A stretch of 64,000 bases of DNA from contig JBANAY010000003.1 in the NCBI GenBank assembly GCA_037952775.1, positions 10,602,001-10,666,000 on the forward strand, written 5' to 3'. Under the pieces are notes generated by a model. It had not been told where the DNA came from, ran no database searches, and saw only the letters and a program-made list of their open reading frames with translations. Source of the DNA: Clonostachys chloroleuca. Its lineage: Eukaryota > Ascomycota > Sordariomycetes > Hypocreales > Bionectriaceae. Below, in pieces: positions 51,501-62,910 of the stretch. The translations under genes were made by a program, and so were the position numbers. Each line of letters starts with the position of its first letter. The stretch's first letter is position 1.

Positions 51501-53699
51501 AGAGATTTTCGGTAGGCTTTCATCGGATAACGCTTCGGGCTGTTGGTAAAGAGGGGTCGCTCGCGAGTCTTCCCTCTCGGCGGACAGAAGGTAAGTCTGA
51601 ATACGATAAAAGGCGTTGTATATGGTCTGGAAATCTTCGAAGCCATGAAGCAAGGACATGACGGGCCGGTCCTGGAGATTGAACAGACTCAAGACTGCAA
51701 AAGCCATACCCTCTGTCAATGCCTCGGTGTTGTTGACCTTGGCCAAGATGGCAAAGGTTCCGAGACCCAGGACGGGAGCAAAGGTAAATGTGCAATTGGC
51801 TGTCCGACACCCCAAGTCAGTCATAATTACATCGCGGGAAGTTTTATGGGAGGCAATCCAGTTAATGGGACTCACCAGCTCCAGTCTGTAGCACGGACAA
51901 GAGACGGAAGGCGCGTGATGCTCGGATCTCCTTGCTTCTGAGACTAGTAACAATCCCGTGGATGGTGTCTGTCAAGCCGGTCATTCGAATCACCTTCATT
52001 GTCCCTACCATCTTGGAGGTCACGGCCAAGCGTTTCTCGATCGCCTCGAGCCATGGCACCTGCGCGTTTCCAGCGGCAGAGGCAATGGGAATTCCAAAGC
52101 CAAGACACACTTTTTAGCATGTTAGCATTCTGTCATCCATCTTAGCTTACGAGCAAGAGCCGGGGTCATACTTACCGACAATGAAGAGGGTAGGAGGCAG
52201 GACTGCGATGCCGAGCAGCCTGGAGAGCAGCCAAAGAGACAAGGCAAGCTCTACGACCGCGGCGTAAGCATCGTGAATGATCTGCATGGAAAGACCGATT
52301 CGATCGATATCGGCGCTCATCAGCGTGATGGCCTCGGCGTCTTTAACCGCACTGGTGCTCAGGCGAAGAGTCTTGCCAAAGATCAACGTGACAAGGCTAC
52401 CGCGAAACAGTGTCAGGGCGCGATATGTCATGTGCTCGTACCAGGATAGCGACATCTACATAGTGGGAACTTATTAGTACCTTAATGGCAAAGAGAGTGT
52501 TCAGGATTCGATCGTACCGCTTTTCCAAGGTGGACGAGAGCATACGCGCCGATAAGGCCGTAGGCTATGTTTGTCGAGTTCGGGCTCTCAGGTTCCGAGG
52601 TGAAATTCAAAGTTCTCTCCACGAGTAACGGCTCGACGAAAGTGAACGTAATATAGGTGAGGCGCGGCAACACACCGCCCAACAGGGCCCATTTGTAATG
52701 ACATACAAAGACCCAGAACAAAGCGCCCTTGCTAGATTTTTCGGCTATAATGCATGCGTGTTAAAGAAGAGACTTGTCATAGAGAGGATTACTTCAGCCA
52801 AGGAGCTCTCACCTTTTGCCCACCTCTGCTCCAACTTCATAGGCCGAGAAGCGGTCAAAATCTCTTGGTCTAAAGGCGTCAAACTGTCCACAGTCAGGCG
52901 GGTGTTGTATCCCCTGATAAACACCCGGTTAAGCCAGAGGAAAAACACTCGGCTGTAGTAAGAGGCGACATCTTCGGGTGACGTATCTTTCCACTGCCAC
53001 AACAGCAGACTTCGCTTTTCAGTGACTTCCAGGACCAGCAACACCAGCTTAACAGCGTAGCTTGCAAGGTTGACCAATGCCGTTATATGATAGTCCGGGA
53101 TGAAGAAAAGGGTACGCAAACGCGCCAAATCTAGCAGAGCAGAGATGCCGAAATAGAGGCAAAGAATGGTCGACGGCCTCACACATCGGACATGCTCTAG
53201 ATATGAGACGTAGAGAAGCCAGATGAAACTAGCGACGACGGCGACAGCTAGTGGTACGGTGAATCTGGTGGAGGGAGTGTCCTGTCTAGCCAGAAGAGCC
53301 AGCAAGACTATCTGTAGCACGATGTAGATGGAATATGTCACCTAGAGAGAATTGACCTATTAGCCGCCACTTGTCCGCGTATGACATGAGTCGAGTGTTC
53401 AAGTACACATTTTAAAGCAAACAGCCATGATCGTTTGACCTTCGAGGCAGTCTTGCGAAGGAAAATCGCGCGGGGGATGAGTATCACAACTGGAGACTCG
53501 GCTTAGCAAACAACCTCTAGACAGGGTAAGGGAGAAAAAGACAGTCTTCTGTCGTCTCCGTACCGGTGAGCAAAAGTGGCAATAGAGTCAGGACACTTTC
53601 TTCGAAAAGCAGCGTGAAATCGAAGCCGTTGAGACACGAGTATGCCACTGTCGGCCCAAATGTATCATGAACATCTATCGAGCACGACCTGTTGCTCAT
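48555..53699 (-). CDS. ABCC/MRP-type ABC transporter (full length, 13 exons)
   Basis: Membrane exporter of the multidrug-resistance-associated family, likely removing or compartmentalising the NRPS product. My exon model: 53699-53564, 53489-53407, 53341-52813, 52744-52518, 52455-52176, 52109-51876, 51799-51021, 50958-50796, 50751-50404, 50344-50221, 50167-50096, 50032-49214, 49158-48555. All introns are GT-AG, and the exons sum to exactly 1466 codons (1465 aa). TMD0 begins with FDFTLLFEESVLTLLP, typical of fungal ABCC proteins. NBD1: GPVGSGKSTLLRLLLGE, LSGGQQ, Walker B LLVLDDVLTGLD with Asp where the catalytic Glu would be, usual for ABCC NBD1. TMD2 contains TTNRFSQDLQLID. NBD2: GRTGSGKSSLLLAIL, signature LSHGQRQL, IIIIDEATSSVD. 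No key residue is missing. Start: the ATG at 53699; another at 53705 adds two residues. Confidence 0.95.
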
Positions 53700-56600
53700 G
53701 ACCATGCTAGGTGAGTATGCCGGCCAAGAGCTCGTTGGCCAGAGCTTCAGTGGGATTTGAAGAGCCATGGCGAAGAGTAAGACGCGGCGACATTCCGGTC
53801 CGAGATCAAACGCCGGCAATGACAACTGGCCAACTCGACCAATTTGACCCAAAATTCACGTTGAAGTCAACGGGGCGATAATCAAGAGAGGTATTCCGCC
53901 AAGTGACGTTGAAAGACTTCGGTGGGCTTTTGGTGAATGGTAATCTCTCTGATAAAGCTACCCTACGGGGTGAGGCCCAGGAGCAAAGATATTTCCCACT
54001 GCCGTTCTTCTCCATTTAATAATGGCCATTCATTTGCCAAGTAGCTACGTAAATGATTTCTTTTTTGCACTCAACTGAGACAAGCTGCCGCGCTGATTCT
54101 TTTGTACCAATCAAAGCTACTGTGACATGAATTACGTGATCTCGTGCCACTCATTGGAAGCCGCGACTGCAGTCTCTCATTTGAGCCAAAACAGTTTCTC
54201 ACGCACGCGCTGCATGCCTTAGGTAGTTTTTTGGGTTGCTCCCCCTCGATCAACTACCGCTATTTGCAGGACGTAAGCCCAAGGTACCCCTTTATCACTT
54301 GGCCAGGACACTTGTTCGCGAGTCACATCACGAGTTCGCATCCAGCCTAATGGGCTCACCTTCCTACACAAGATTATTGGAATTCATTCAACGAGGTTTA
54401 CCTCCTCATTTCTAGCCCTACGACAAGGTGGTTCTAAGATGATATGGGCAAGGTAACGCCTCATCCGTTATAACAGGAGAAGCAGAGAAGTATACGATCA
54501 TCCAAGTTTGGGGAAAAGAAAGCGGTTATTCCACTTCGTAAGAGCCCCATTAATACGGTAAATACGACGATATTATAGGGGTAACATTGAAGCTCGTGGG
54601 CAAGATATCACCAACATTGGCTGTCAGGAGACCGAAATGTACACCGCCAGATGACGCATCATGGAAGAGTCAAGATGCATCGGTACCTACCCTGGGCTTC
54701 CGACAGACGCTGGCTGAGGATGGACTCTGGCAGGTTTAGCATTGTAGAATCGACCAGTCGGATTCGATTGCTGCGTCGAGACAGCGGGAAAGAAATCGGC
54801 TCGAGGACCTAGTGCCTATGCGATATTAGCGCAAGCCCGCAAGAAAATAGAAGCCGTGATTGAGCAGGGGAAGATGGAAGCATTTTGTCAGAAATGTTGT
54901 TGTATTTTGGATTGTAATCAAAGACTCTTTCGAGTGTCATAAGCCGCGGTATTTCTCGATAGAAACAATCATCATGATGCTTGGTTGCAACATTGTAAGA
55001 AACAGAACGACGGAAATCACCTACCAAAGATAAAAGTCAACCAGAAGGATCCGGCTTCACACAATATGCTGCGAGACGCGTGAAAAATAAGTAGAACGGG
55101 AAGAGATTGTTTGTGGGCTGGAATTTTTTTGGGCTACTAGTAAGGTATGTATGATGACTAAGGTAACGGGGCAAGCCATTCGTCGGTAAAACCCCGGCCG
55201 TTCGTACACACAACCTACAAGACCCAAACCTTACTAAAAGATCAATGCGATTTTGCAACCATATGGGGAATTGTGAATAAAAGAAAAGTTGATGCCTGCC
55301 CGCTTTAGATCGCGATGCTCCTAGATCAGGTACTAGAACTGGCAAGGCACTCCCTGGCGTAGTTAGCCAGACCTTCACCCCTCAAGCGGGCCTTGATGCT
55401 GTTACATCAAGGTGTCAACAGAACGTGCCACCAATTACACCATCGTGGATTATTGGGTGGATTGATTTTCCACTATAGAAGTGAGACCATAGTGTCCTGG
55501 TAGCTTTACGTCTATTGGTCATTTTGTTTCCCTCTTTCCCCCGCGAAGAATCTGATCATGGAGGCTTAAGAAGGAGGTGATTAAGCTTGGAAGCTAGGGA
55601 GGAGTTGCTAGCATATTCGTGTGGGGAAAGGGAGGGAGGTCGAGCAGGGGTGGTTGTGGGAAAAAGCGGATAGTCAGAACCCGAAGATTGATTTGGATAT
55701 TTCTGGCGAAGAAAAGCCTTCTCTTCCAATATAAAAAAAGAAAAAAATGAAGGAGAGAGTGAAAATCCCTTAGCCGAAGATAGTTTTGAGACGTGCTTCC
55801 TAGCGTACTATTGTATGTCCGTTCCCAGAGCACAGGGGCATGAGCAGGCAAAAGACCAGATGGCTAGAAGTCCAAAAAAGCAGCCAAGGGCCTATCAGAC
55901 AAGAAGTAGACAGGTATGGTCGTAGATATGAGCGGTTGAGTCTACTCAGGTTGGTAGGCTCTAACCAGTATAATGAGTGATAACCGACGATCGGTCCAGT
56001 AGCGGACGGCCTTCTCTCAGCAAACCAGTCTTGAGCCCTGGCCCTTCCACGCCTTTGTTTTTATTAGATGAGATAAAGTATAGCCTTACAGACATGAGCG
56101 ATGATTTGCGTATCTGGACCGTGAGGAAAGGTCAAAATCCCCGCTGCCAAGCTAATGATATTGACAGAGATGGCGGGTTGTAGAGTGCGGCCCGAGCTCC
56201 CAGTCAACGTTATTTAATGCCGACTAGCTAGCTGACTGTAAATGCACAATCATCATAGAAATCAAATTAGTGGCAAACAGCAGGCAGAATCATTCATTCA
56301 GCTCATGTAGCTATAAAAGAGAACAGGGTACGAACAACGCGACGCTCCTGTGTGTTATCTAATACACATTATCATTATCTATCCTATCATAAAGCCACAC
56401 GATAGGGGCTTCAGTTGGTCGATTGCAAACATTGAGAACAAGATGCATTAGCAGTGTCTATGGTTAGACACTTGTCCCAGGCTGAAGTTATGTCCCCTGT
56501 TCTGATAAATGAACGGAACATACAGAGAAAGAATATTGATTTAGTACCGTCGCTTTCTTGATGATAATAACCTACTTCTAATTGTATGCTCAGGAACCTA

Positions 56601-57156
56601 CACGGATGGCGAATGACTACCTCACACACAAGACGGCATCACTCTCCTGGATGAGACTGAATGCACCACGGTTATAGTTACACAATTATATTTGGTCCCA
56701 AGTAACAAACAACGCTAACTATGTGGTGGTTATAAACATGATTCTGTAGCATCCTCGAACCGTCAAGCTTGGAAAAACAAATAGTAGCTTTTTTTCCCCG
56801 AGGCACTTGGGCCTGGGTTAAACCAATATCAAATGTGAACAGACCAAGAATATTTCCCTCCATTTTTCTCACAATAATGCCATGCTCCAACGCCATACTG
56901 AATTCCTGGATTTCGAGCCGGTCGAAAGGCTTAACTCTGAATGATGATGACTGAAAAACGCCCAAATATTTGATAAGTACCGGGTATCCCATGCTTGTAA
57001 CCTTTTTACAGATGCTCGACTGATTAGCATCCTGCAGTAGCAGTCCATAACATTAATCCCATGCTGTTGAGGTGGTCGTAGACGAATATGAAAAGAAACG
57101 GAAAACAAAACGAATGAATGACAGGGGCGACAAGGGAGAGGGGCACGGCCATTAGC
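53700..57156. other. Intergenic region between ABC transporter and Cdc4-like gene
   Basis: About 3.5 kb without a supported gene; parts (54,400-55,000 and 56,200-56,700) are AT-rich. It holds the right copy of the flanking repeat at 55.9-56.1 kb. A short tRNA-like patch lies at 55,380-55,450. It may contain decayed mobile-element sequence, but no transposase or reverse transcriptase can be read. Confidence 0.5.
55911..56130 (+). repeat. Right copy of diverged direct repeat flanking the NRPS cluster
   Basis: 29 identical nt at 55911-55939 match 11900-11928 in direct orientation, then ttggtaggctct, ttccacgccttt (56,045-56,056) and weaker patches to about 56,130. It carries roughly 40 nt more than the left copy before the ttccacgccttt block. 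Confidence 0.75.
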
Positions 57157-60100
57157 TCAAGCTTCCTCCTCCATGATAGCCTGAACTTCATCCTCGTTAA
57201 GGAGGACACGTCGCCCCAGTTCCTCCGGTGGTTGGCCATCACGGACAGCACCAAAGTCGAGAATCTAGAAACACAATTAGATACTGAAAATTCATAAGCG
57301 GAAACACGTAAGGGGGGAAATACTTACTTCGACATAGGTCAACTGATCCCGCTGCACGGCCGCGACACATCGGCGCCCATCAAATTTGACTTGCCAGACC
57401 CCACTAAGGTCTGTGAGCAAGTCCTGAATACACTCTCCAGTCTTGACGTCCCACATCTTAACCGTCTTCTCGCTGCCGCTGATGACCTTGGAGCCATCGT
57501 GCTGGAAGCAGGTAATGGCCCCCGTATGAGCCATGAGTGTGTTCTTGCAGCGCCCGGTTTCTGGATCCCAGATTCTCAGAGTGGAGTCAGCAGCGGCGGA
57601 CACAAGGCGTTCGTCGCGAAGATCCAACAGCCCGACGAGGAGTGTGTGACCCTCCAAAGTATGGAGGCATGCCCCAGTAGCAAGATCCCAAATCTTGACC
57701 AATGAATCCATCGATCCTGAAATACAGCGATTACGTTCATGGTCCAACACAACCGAATACACCTTTTGAGAATGTCCGTGGAGGGTATGAACGCATTCGC
57801 CAGTGCTGATACGCCACACTCGCACAACACTGTCATAAGAACCGCTCACGAGCGTATCGCCGTGGGCTGAGATGGCGCGAACAGAGTGCGAATGGCCGAT
57901 GAGAGCACGGATGAAGTACGGGCAGTCAGACTCTGAGCCTGTGAGGCTTGTCTGATAATACCGCTTAGATCCGACTTCTGGCAGACGCCAGACCCTGAGC
58001 TGACTGTCTCGAGAGCCGGTGATGATCAGAGGCTTCTCGGGCTGCATAATAGCCTTTCCTGACGCATCCTTGCCAGTTTGCGTTGGCATGAGAATCTGCA
58101 GGCAGCGCACAGTGCTAGTGTGTCCGTAAAAGACCTGTTGGCAAATCCCTCGTTCAATATCCCAGACTCGGACAGACCTGTCTGTAGAACCGGACACCAA
58201 AATGTTGCCCTCATACTGCAATGCCCAGACTCCACCCTCATGTCCCACAAGCCTGTTTCTCAGCTTCCCAGTCTTCGTGTCATAAACATGAATAAAGGTA
58301 TCATCACTACCTGTGATAATCTTGTCCTCGTCGAACTGAAGGCAGGTGATAACATGACGGGGATGTGCGGCAAAGGCGACATGTGCCGGCCTCACCTCAC
58401 CGCTGGTCCAGCTTTGTCGAATCATGTGATGGCGTCGATACAATGATTTGAAGAGATGAAGCTGTCGTAGGCTTGGAAGACCGAGATGGGGATCAGGCAC
58501 TGCTGCAGCGGCGGAATTGGCTGCTGATAACGGCCCAGCACTTCGGTGCTGCTTGACTTCGCTCTTATCATCACGCATTGAAGTGGCATCCTGCGCACTA
58601 GCCCGCCGCTTTGAGCGCTCAGAGGCCGAGTATGTGTTGAGGCCACGCTTCCGCTTCGAGGCGGCCCTTGACTTCGGTGCTTCTTGCCTCACCGATTTGG
58701 TAAGTTCATATTCAGACGAGGTGAGGCGACTCTGCATACTCAGATCTTTCTCGAATCCGGTGGCCCCCACAGGATCTTGCCAACCCCATCCTTGTGTGAT
58801 TGCCTTCGCCAGTTCACCAACAGGGAGTTGGTAGCCATCCCGATCGAAGAGCTCCTTCCACCCTGTCTCATTGCGATCAACGATGTTGCGCCAGTTTCTA
58901 GATACTTGTGCAGCGCGGCAGAGATCCTGATGACCTAGATAAGAGAGAATATGATAGCTGAGTTCGAGAGGCAAGTGAAAGAAGAAGTCGCACTTCAAGG
59001 CTGGGTTAACGGCGTTGGCAACAACACGGAGAGTGGGTCGGGCGCAGCGTCGAAGGAACTGATACATCATAAAAGTCTTCATCTCGGGCTTCATCGAATC
59101 GAACGCTTCCAATAGCATCTGAGGATCGACAACGACAGGAGAGCTTTCAGTCTGCTTCATCCTGGTGGTGAGGGCCCGACTCTTGGCGGGTACCAATTTC
59201 ATGGAGGGCTCATCCTCCTCCTTAATTTGGGACTCATCCATCCAAAGACTTCCATCACTGGTAGTTGTCTGGAAGCTGCTGGGCTGTGTGCCATCATCCA
59301 TCTCTTGTTCAGCTGAGTGCAGCTGAGCGGCAGCCAAAGTAGGAGATAATCTGGGACTAGGAAGACTAGCATCTTGAGCGGCTACTACGTCAACAGACGG
59401 CCTCGAATGTCGAAGATGGCGGGTGGAATGCCGTAGCATGTCCTCACTGTCGGTTAAAGGCTCTGCGTCGGCATCAGTGATTGGCGGTGTCGCCACATTG
59501 CTGCTGAAAGTCAGGTTCGACTCGCTTGGGATCGGGCTGGCAACATCAGATTGCAGAGGCTCTGGGGAGTTTCTGGTGCGGCTGAGGTGCAGATTCCGTG
59601 TACGAGAAGAAGTTGGATGCTCCACACTGCTGGTCTCTACTATCTCAGATGAGTCTGGGGTTGCGAGGAAGCTCGAAGACCCTCGGGTCTGTCTCAAGGA
59701 TGGGTGTTGAGCAGAGGAGCTGCTGGCTCCTGTATTGCTGCTCCCGTGAGCTATCGACCGACGAAGTTTATCTGACACCGCCTTAAGGTGCGCGTTGCGT
59801 GCTTGTCGGCGCTCGCCAGAGGGCTCGGAGGTTGCTCCCTGCGAGCGAGTTTGTCTAGAGCGGCGAGGGTATGCTTCCGAAGGCGATACTGAGGACGGGC
59901 GTAGGACTCGATTTGAGGTCGGAGTGCCATGACGGAATGGCTCTGGCTTGGTGGCGTTACTGGTGAAGGAGTCTTCGGATACTTGTTTCGACGACTGTTG
60001 CGAGGGCTGGTGATGCGTGATTAGCAACCTCCGTCTCGTAGAAAAACCACCAGACATAAGTAGTAAAATAAGGATTAACTCACGATAGTGACCACATCGG

Positions 60101-60500
60101 TGTCTATGGATTCGGCAATATCCTCCTCGAAGGGCATATTATACGAGAAGTCGGCGATCTCAGGAGGCGCAGGCTTCAGGGCCAGAGGGTACTCTTTGGA
60201 ATCGAGACATTCGAGAGGTGTAGGATTTCGGACAAATACGTGTGGAAACTTGCGTGTGAGGCGAGTCGTTGTTGTTACAGTCTTGGTCTCCACACATTCA
60301 CTCATCTCGAGTTGAAATCGTCTTGGACTCTCTTGGCCGGTCTCGGCTACGTTCACGGCAACAGTCTGTGATGGCGTCTTCGATAGCCGAGTCTCTCCAG
60401 CAGGGCTTCCAGGAACGGGCGTCATTATGTCGAGTGATTCTACTGGTCGGAGGGGAGGGACAAGGAAGGTCGAGGACAAAGAGGGAGGGAGTCCTGTCAA
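57157..60500 (-). CDS. Cdc4/Fbw7-like F-box WD40 protein (SCF ubiquitin ligase receptor)
   Basis: Substrate receptor of an SCF E3 ubiquitin ligase that binds phosphorylated targets. Three exons: 60500-60084, 60006-57328 and 57264-57157, all phase 0 with GT-AG introns, give 1067 aa. About 470 N-terminal residues are Ser/Thr-rich, basic and low-complexity. The F-box is at about 478-525 (HLPLELSYHILSYLGHQDLC...WRNIVDRN). Seven clear WD40 repeats follow from about 688 (ITGSDDTFIHVYD, VSGSTDRSVRVWD, ITGSRDSQLRVWR, VSGSYDSVVRVWR, ISGSMDSLVKIWD, VSAAADSTLRIWD, ISGSEKTVKMWD) plus a last blade ending YVEILDFGA. Size and eight-bladed layout fit Cdc4/Fbw7 better than the shorter Met30/SconB group. The start may instead be the in-frame ATG at 60425. 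It is a conserved cell-cycle gene and marks the right edge of the cluster. Confidence 0.92.
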
Positions 60501-62910
60501 GTGTCTGGTCTGGAGATGGGATTCGTGGACCAGGCGGTACCGCGGATGTTAGGCCAAAATGCCGTTATCCAGATAACGGTCCGAAGGGGATACAAACGGC
60601 CTCGGCGGCTGACGGCTGGTGGTTTACTATGTATCTCGTTTCGGCGGATGCCAGGGACGGCAGCGTGCTCACGGGCGATGCGTAGGATTGCCGGGCCCAA
60701 TACGAAAAAAGGGACCACGGTGAGAACCAAAACGCGCCCAGAATCCGGAAGAGAAGGAAACAATCATAAAGAAAAGGGAAGGTATTTGTCGAGGACTGCA
60801 CGAGAATGTGATGCTATCACCGCGTATCAAGCCGCCTCTTGGTCGAGGAGGGGGTTGATTGTGGGCTGCGGTGGTTGGTAGCGTTGGAAGGGAACGGATT
60901 CTCAGTCTGAGGCAGTAGAACCGGGAATGGACGTGGGTGGAGTGGTGGAGTGATGGGTATGGATGTATGTGGAGCGGAGCCCAAGGCCGAGAGAAAGGAC
61001 AAGGACCAACAAAGACAGCAAGTCACCAGCGGGCGAAATGTCCAGCCAAGTACAAGTGGAAGGCGCTGTGGTGGTCTGTGCTCAACTGTCGGCTGCGCTG
61101 GCCCTTCCTTCTCCTCTCCCAGCGCTTGTCCCAGATTCTCCTTCTGGCGGCCCCGACCGACCATCATGCTTTTCTCTTGGAATTTTCTTCCCTCGACCTG
61201 GGGGCTTCGGCAACTGGCTTATGCCTGTCACTGCCCCGATCGGCATTGCCCTGCTTGAAGGGAGCGGTCGTGCTTTTCTTTTTCTTGTTCCTTTTTTTGC
61301 CTCTATTGGATGGTCCCCGCCCAGCTGTCTTGCCATTATCATCCCTTGCTTGCCTCCAAGTTGGCTCAGAGAGCATGCGCTGGCCTTGGCATCAGCCACC
61401 GGGATAAACAAGGCCTTTGAGATTTAAATCGAGGGGAGAGGATGCCAATCCACCACCGAATCACGATGCAGACCCCGGCTCCGCTCTCTGGATGCGATTT
61501 TAGCAAGATGACTAATGGATATGCTCGGCTGGTCGCGACAGCCAAAATTCACGCTACGTCATTGGAGCAAATTCCATTCTTCAAGTGAACGACCGAGGCT
61601 CTCTCTAAAAAATAGGTCTGTCCAGAGAATGGCATAGTAGATTTTCCCGGGTAGACGACGGAAAACTCAAGAGCGCCTGGTGTCGGCAAAGGGCTTCATC
61701 CGGCAACCCCTCTCACGCGGGGAAGAGAAAAGACTTGACCAGGCTGTTGGCTGCCACGCTTTTCGCACGCGTACCTGTTGAAGGGCAGTTACAGTGCATA
61801 TAACGGGCGGGCGCAACGGGCGCGTCGTAACTGCGCCGTTGGTTTTGAGGCATAATAATTATCAGCTGAGGTGATTTAGTTTGATATTTCCCCCCTCGCC
61901 TGCCGTTTTGTTTACCGTTCAGCCCAGTGCCTAGCTTTAAAAAAGGCTGCACGAAATACAATATATGGCCTTGAGATCATTCCACTCCTTATTCAACTCA
62001 CATCTCGGATTCTCATGGGCAGGATGCCGCAAATACCCTACGGCAATGCTATTCCTGCACGTTCTTCTCCTCAAACAAGCAAGTATTGGTGACTGTCAGC
62101 CCCTTTCGGGCTAATTAATGTAAGGAGCCAGCCTGAGCCCGCGGCGCTTACAACAAAGCCCTGTATGAGGTAAAGCCAGGTACCAATTGTGTCGTCGATA
62201 CTTGCTTCAAAGTGGGTACGCTCGGCCCTGGACCCTGAGGTTGGTGGGCTCGGTGCCGGTCCCGGCGGCTAGATCAAGGCTAGAGGGCTTTTCCAGCGAA
62301 TTCCTCGCCCATAGCCGATTCCCCACCTTGCCCAAAGTAGTAACCGCCTCATTGTCTCACACCATGGCCATCACGTGAAGCCGCACATGTTGATTCAGTG
62401 GCGACGGCCGTTCCGATTGTATGATTTCTCTGGTGAAAATCATTAGGCCTAAATATCAGACTGTCAGAAGCCATAAGGCTTTGTGTATGGACGTCTCCCC
62501 GATAGATACGAACTGCCTTGCCGAGTACCCATCCCCAGATGAGGTCAGAAACCGATCCGGTGGTATGGTACACCAGATCACCCCACTACCCTAGAGAAGC
62601 ATAGAGCTGTATAAAGCACGTCAGTAAGATAAACATGCGACAAATAAAACACAATGCGTCGAGCATGTGGTGTGTTAACAAAGGCCGATTGTTATTGGCA
62701 ACTCGGTCATTATGCGATTATTTTGATATCAGGTCATGATGTTGAGTTGGTTACCTAACCAAAGTTGTTCGGCATGGACTTCTTAAAGGATCAAATAGCC
62801 CAATATGAGTGAGCTCCTATGTAAAATCGTATGCCCATTCTAGAGTAATGCTTGTCGTAAATCATTCGTCGTTATCATGATCGGAAAATAGAACGCCCCC
62901 TCACAGTGGA
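60501..62910. other. Intergenic region upstream of the Cdc4-like gene
   Basis: 2.4 kb with no supported gene. The stretch 60,500-61,450 is probably promoter and 5' leader of the minus-strand Cdc4-like gene: the transcribed strand is purine-rich and many short open frames overlap on both strands with no recognisable domain. The remainder is the 3' flank of the next minus-strand gene. Confidence 0.45.

Noticed and set aside
53806..54015. Short minus-strand frame just upstream of the ABC transporter as an extra first exon
   Set aside because: Fungal ABCC proteins start close to the FDFTLLFEES segment, and the ATG at 53699 already gives a complete 1465-aa protein.
57157..60500. Met30/SconB sulfur-control F-box protein
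   Set aside because: The protein is over 1000 aa with a long N-terminal region and a Cdc4-type blade pattern and C terminus, longer than the Met30 group.
60937..61427. Overlapping plus-strand frames with Phe/Leu-rich stretch
   Set aside because: Three overlapping frames with no domain, in the purine/pyrimidine-skewed 5' region of the Cdc4-like gene; the hydrophobic run comes from a T-rich tract.
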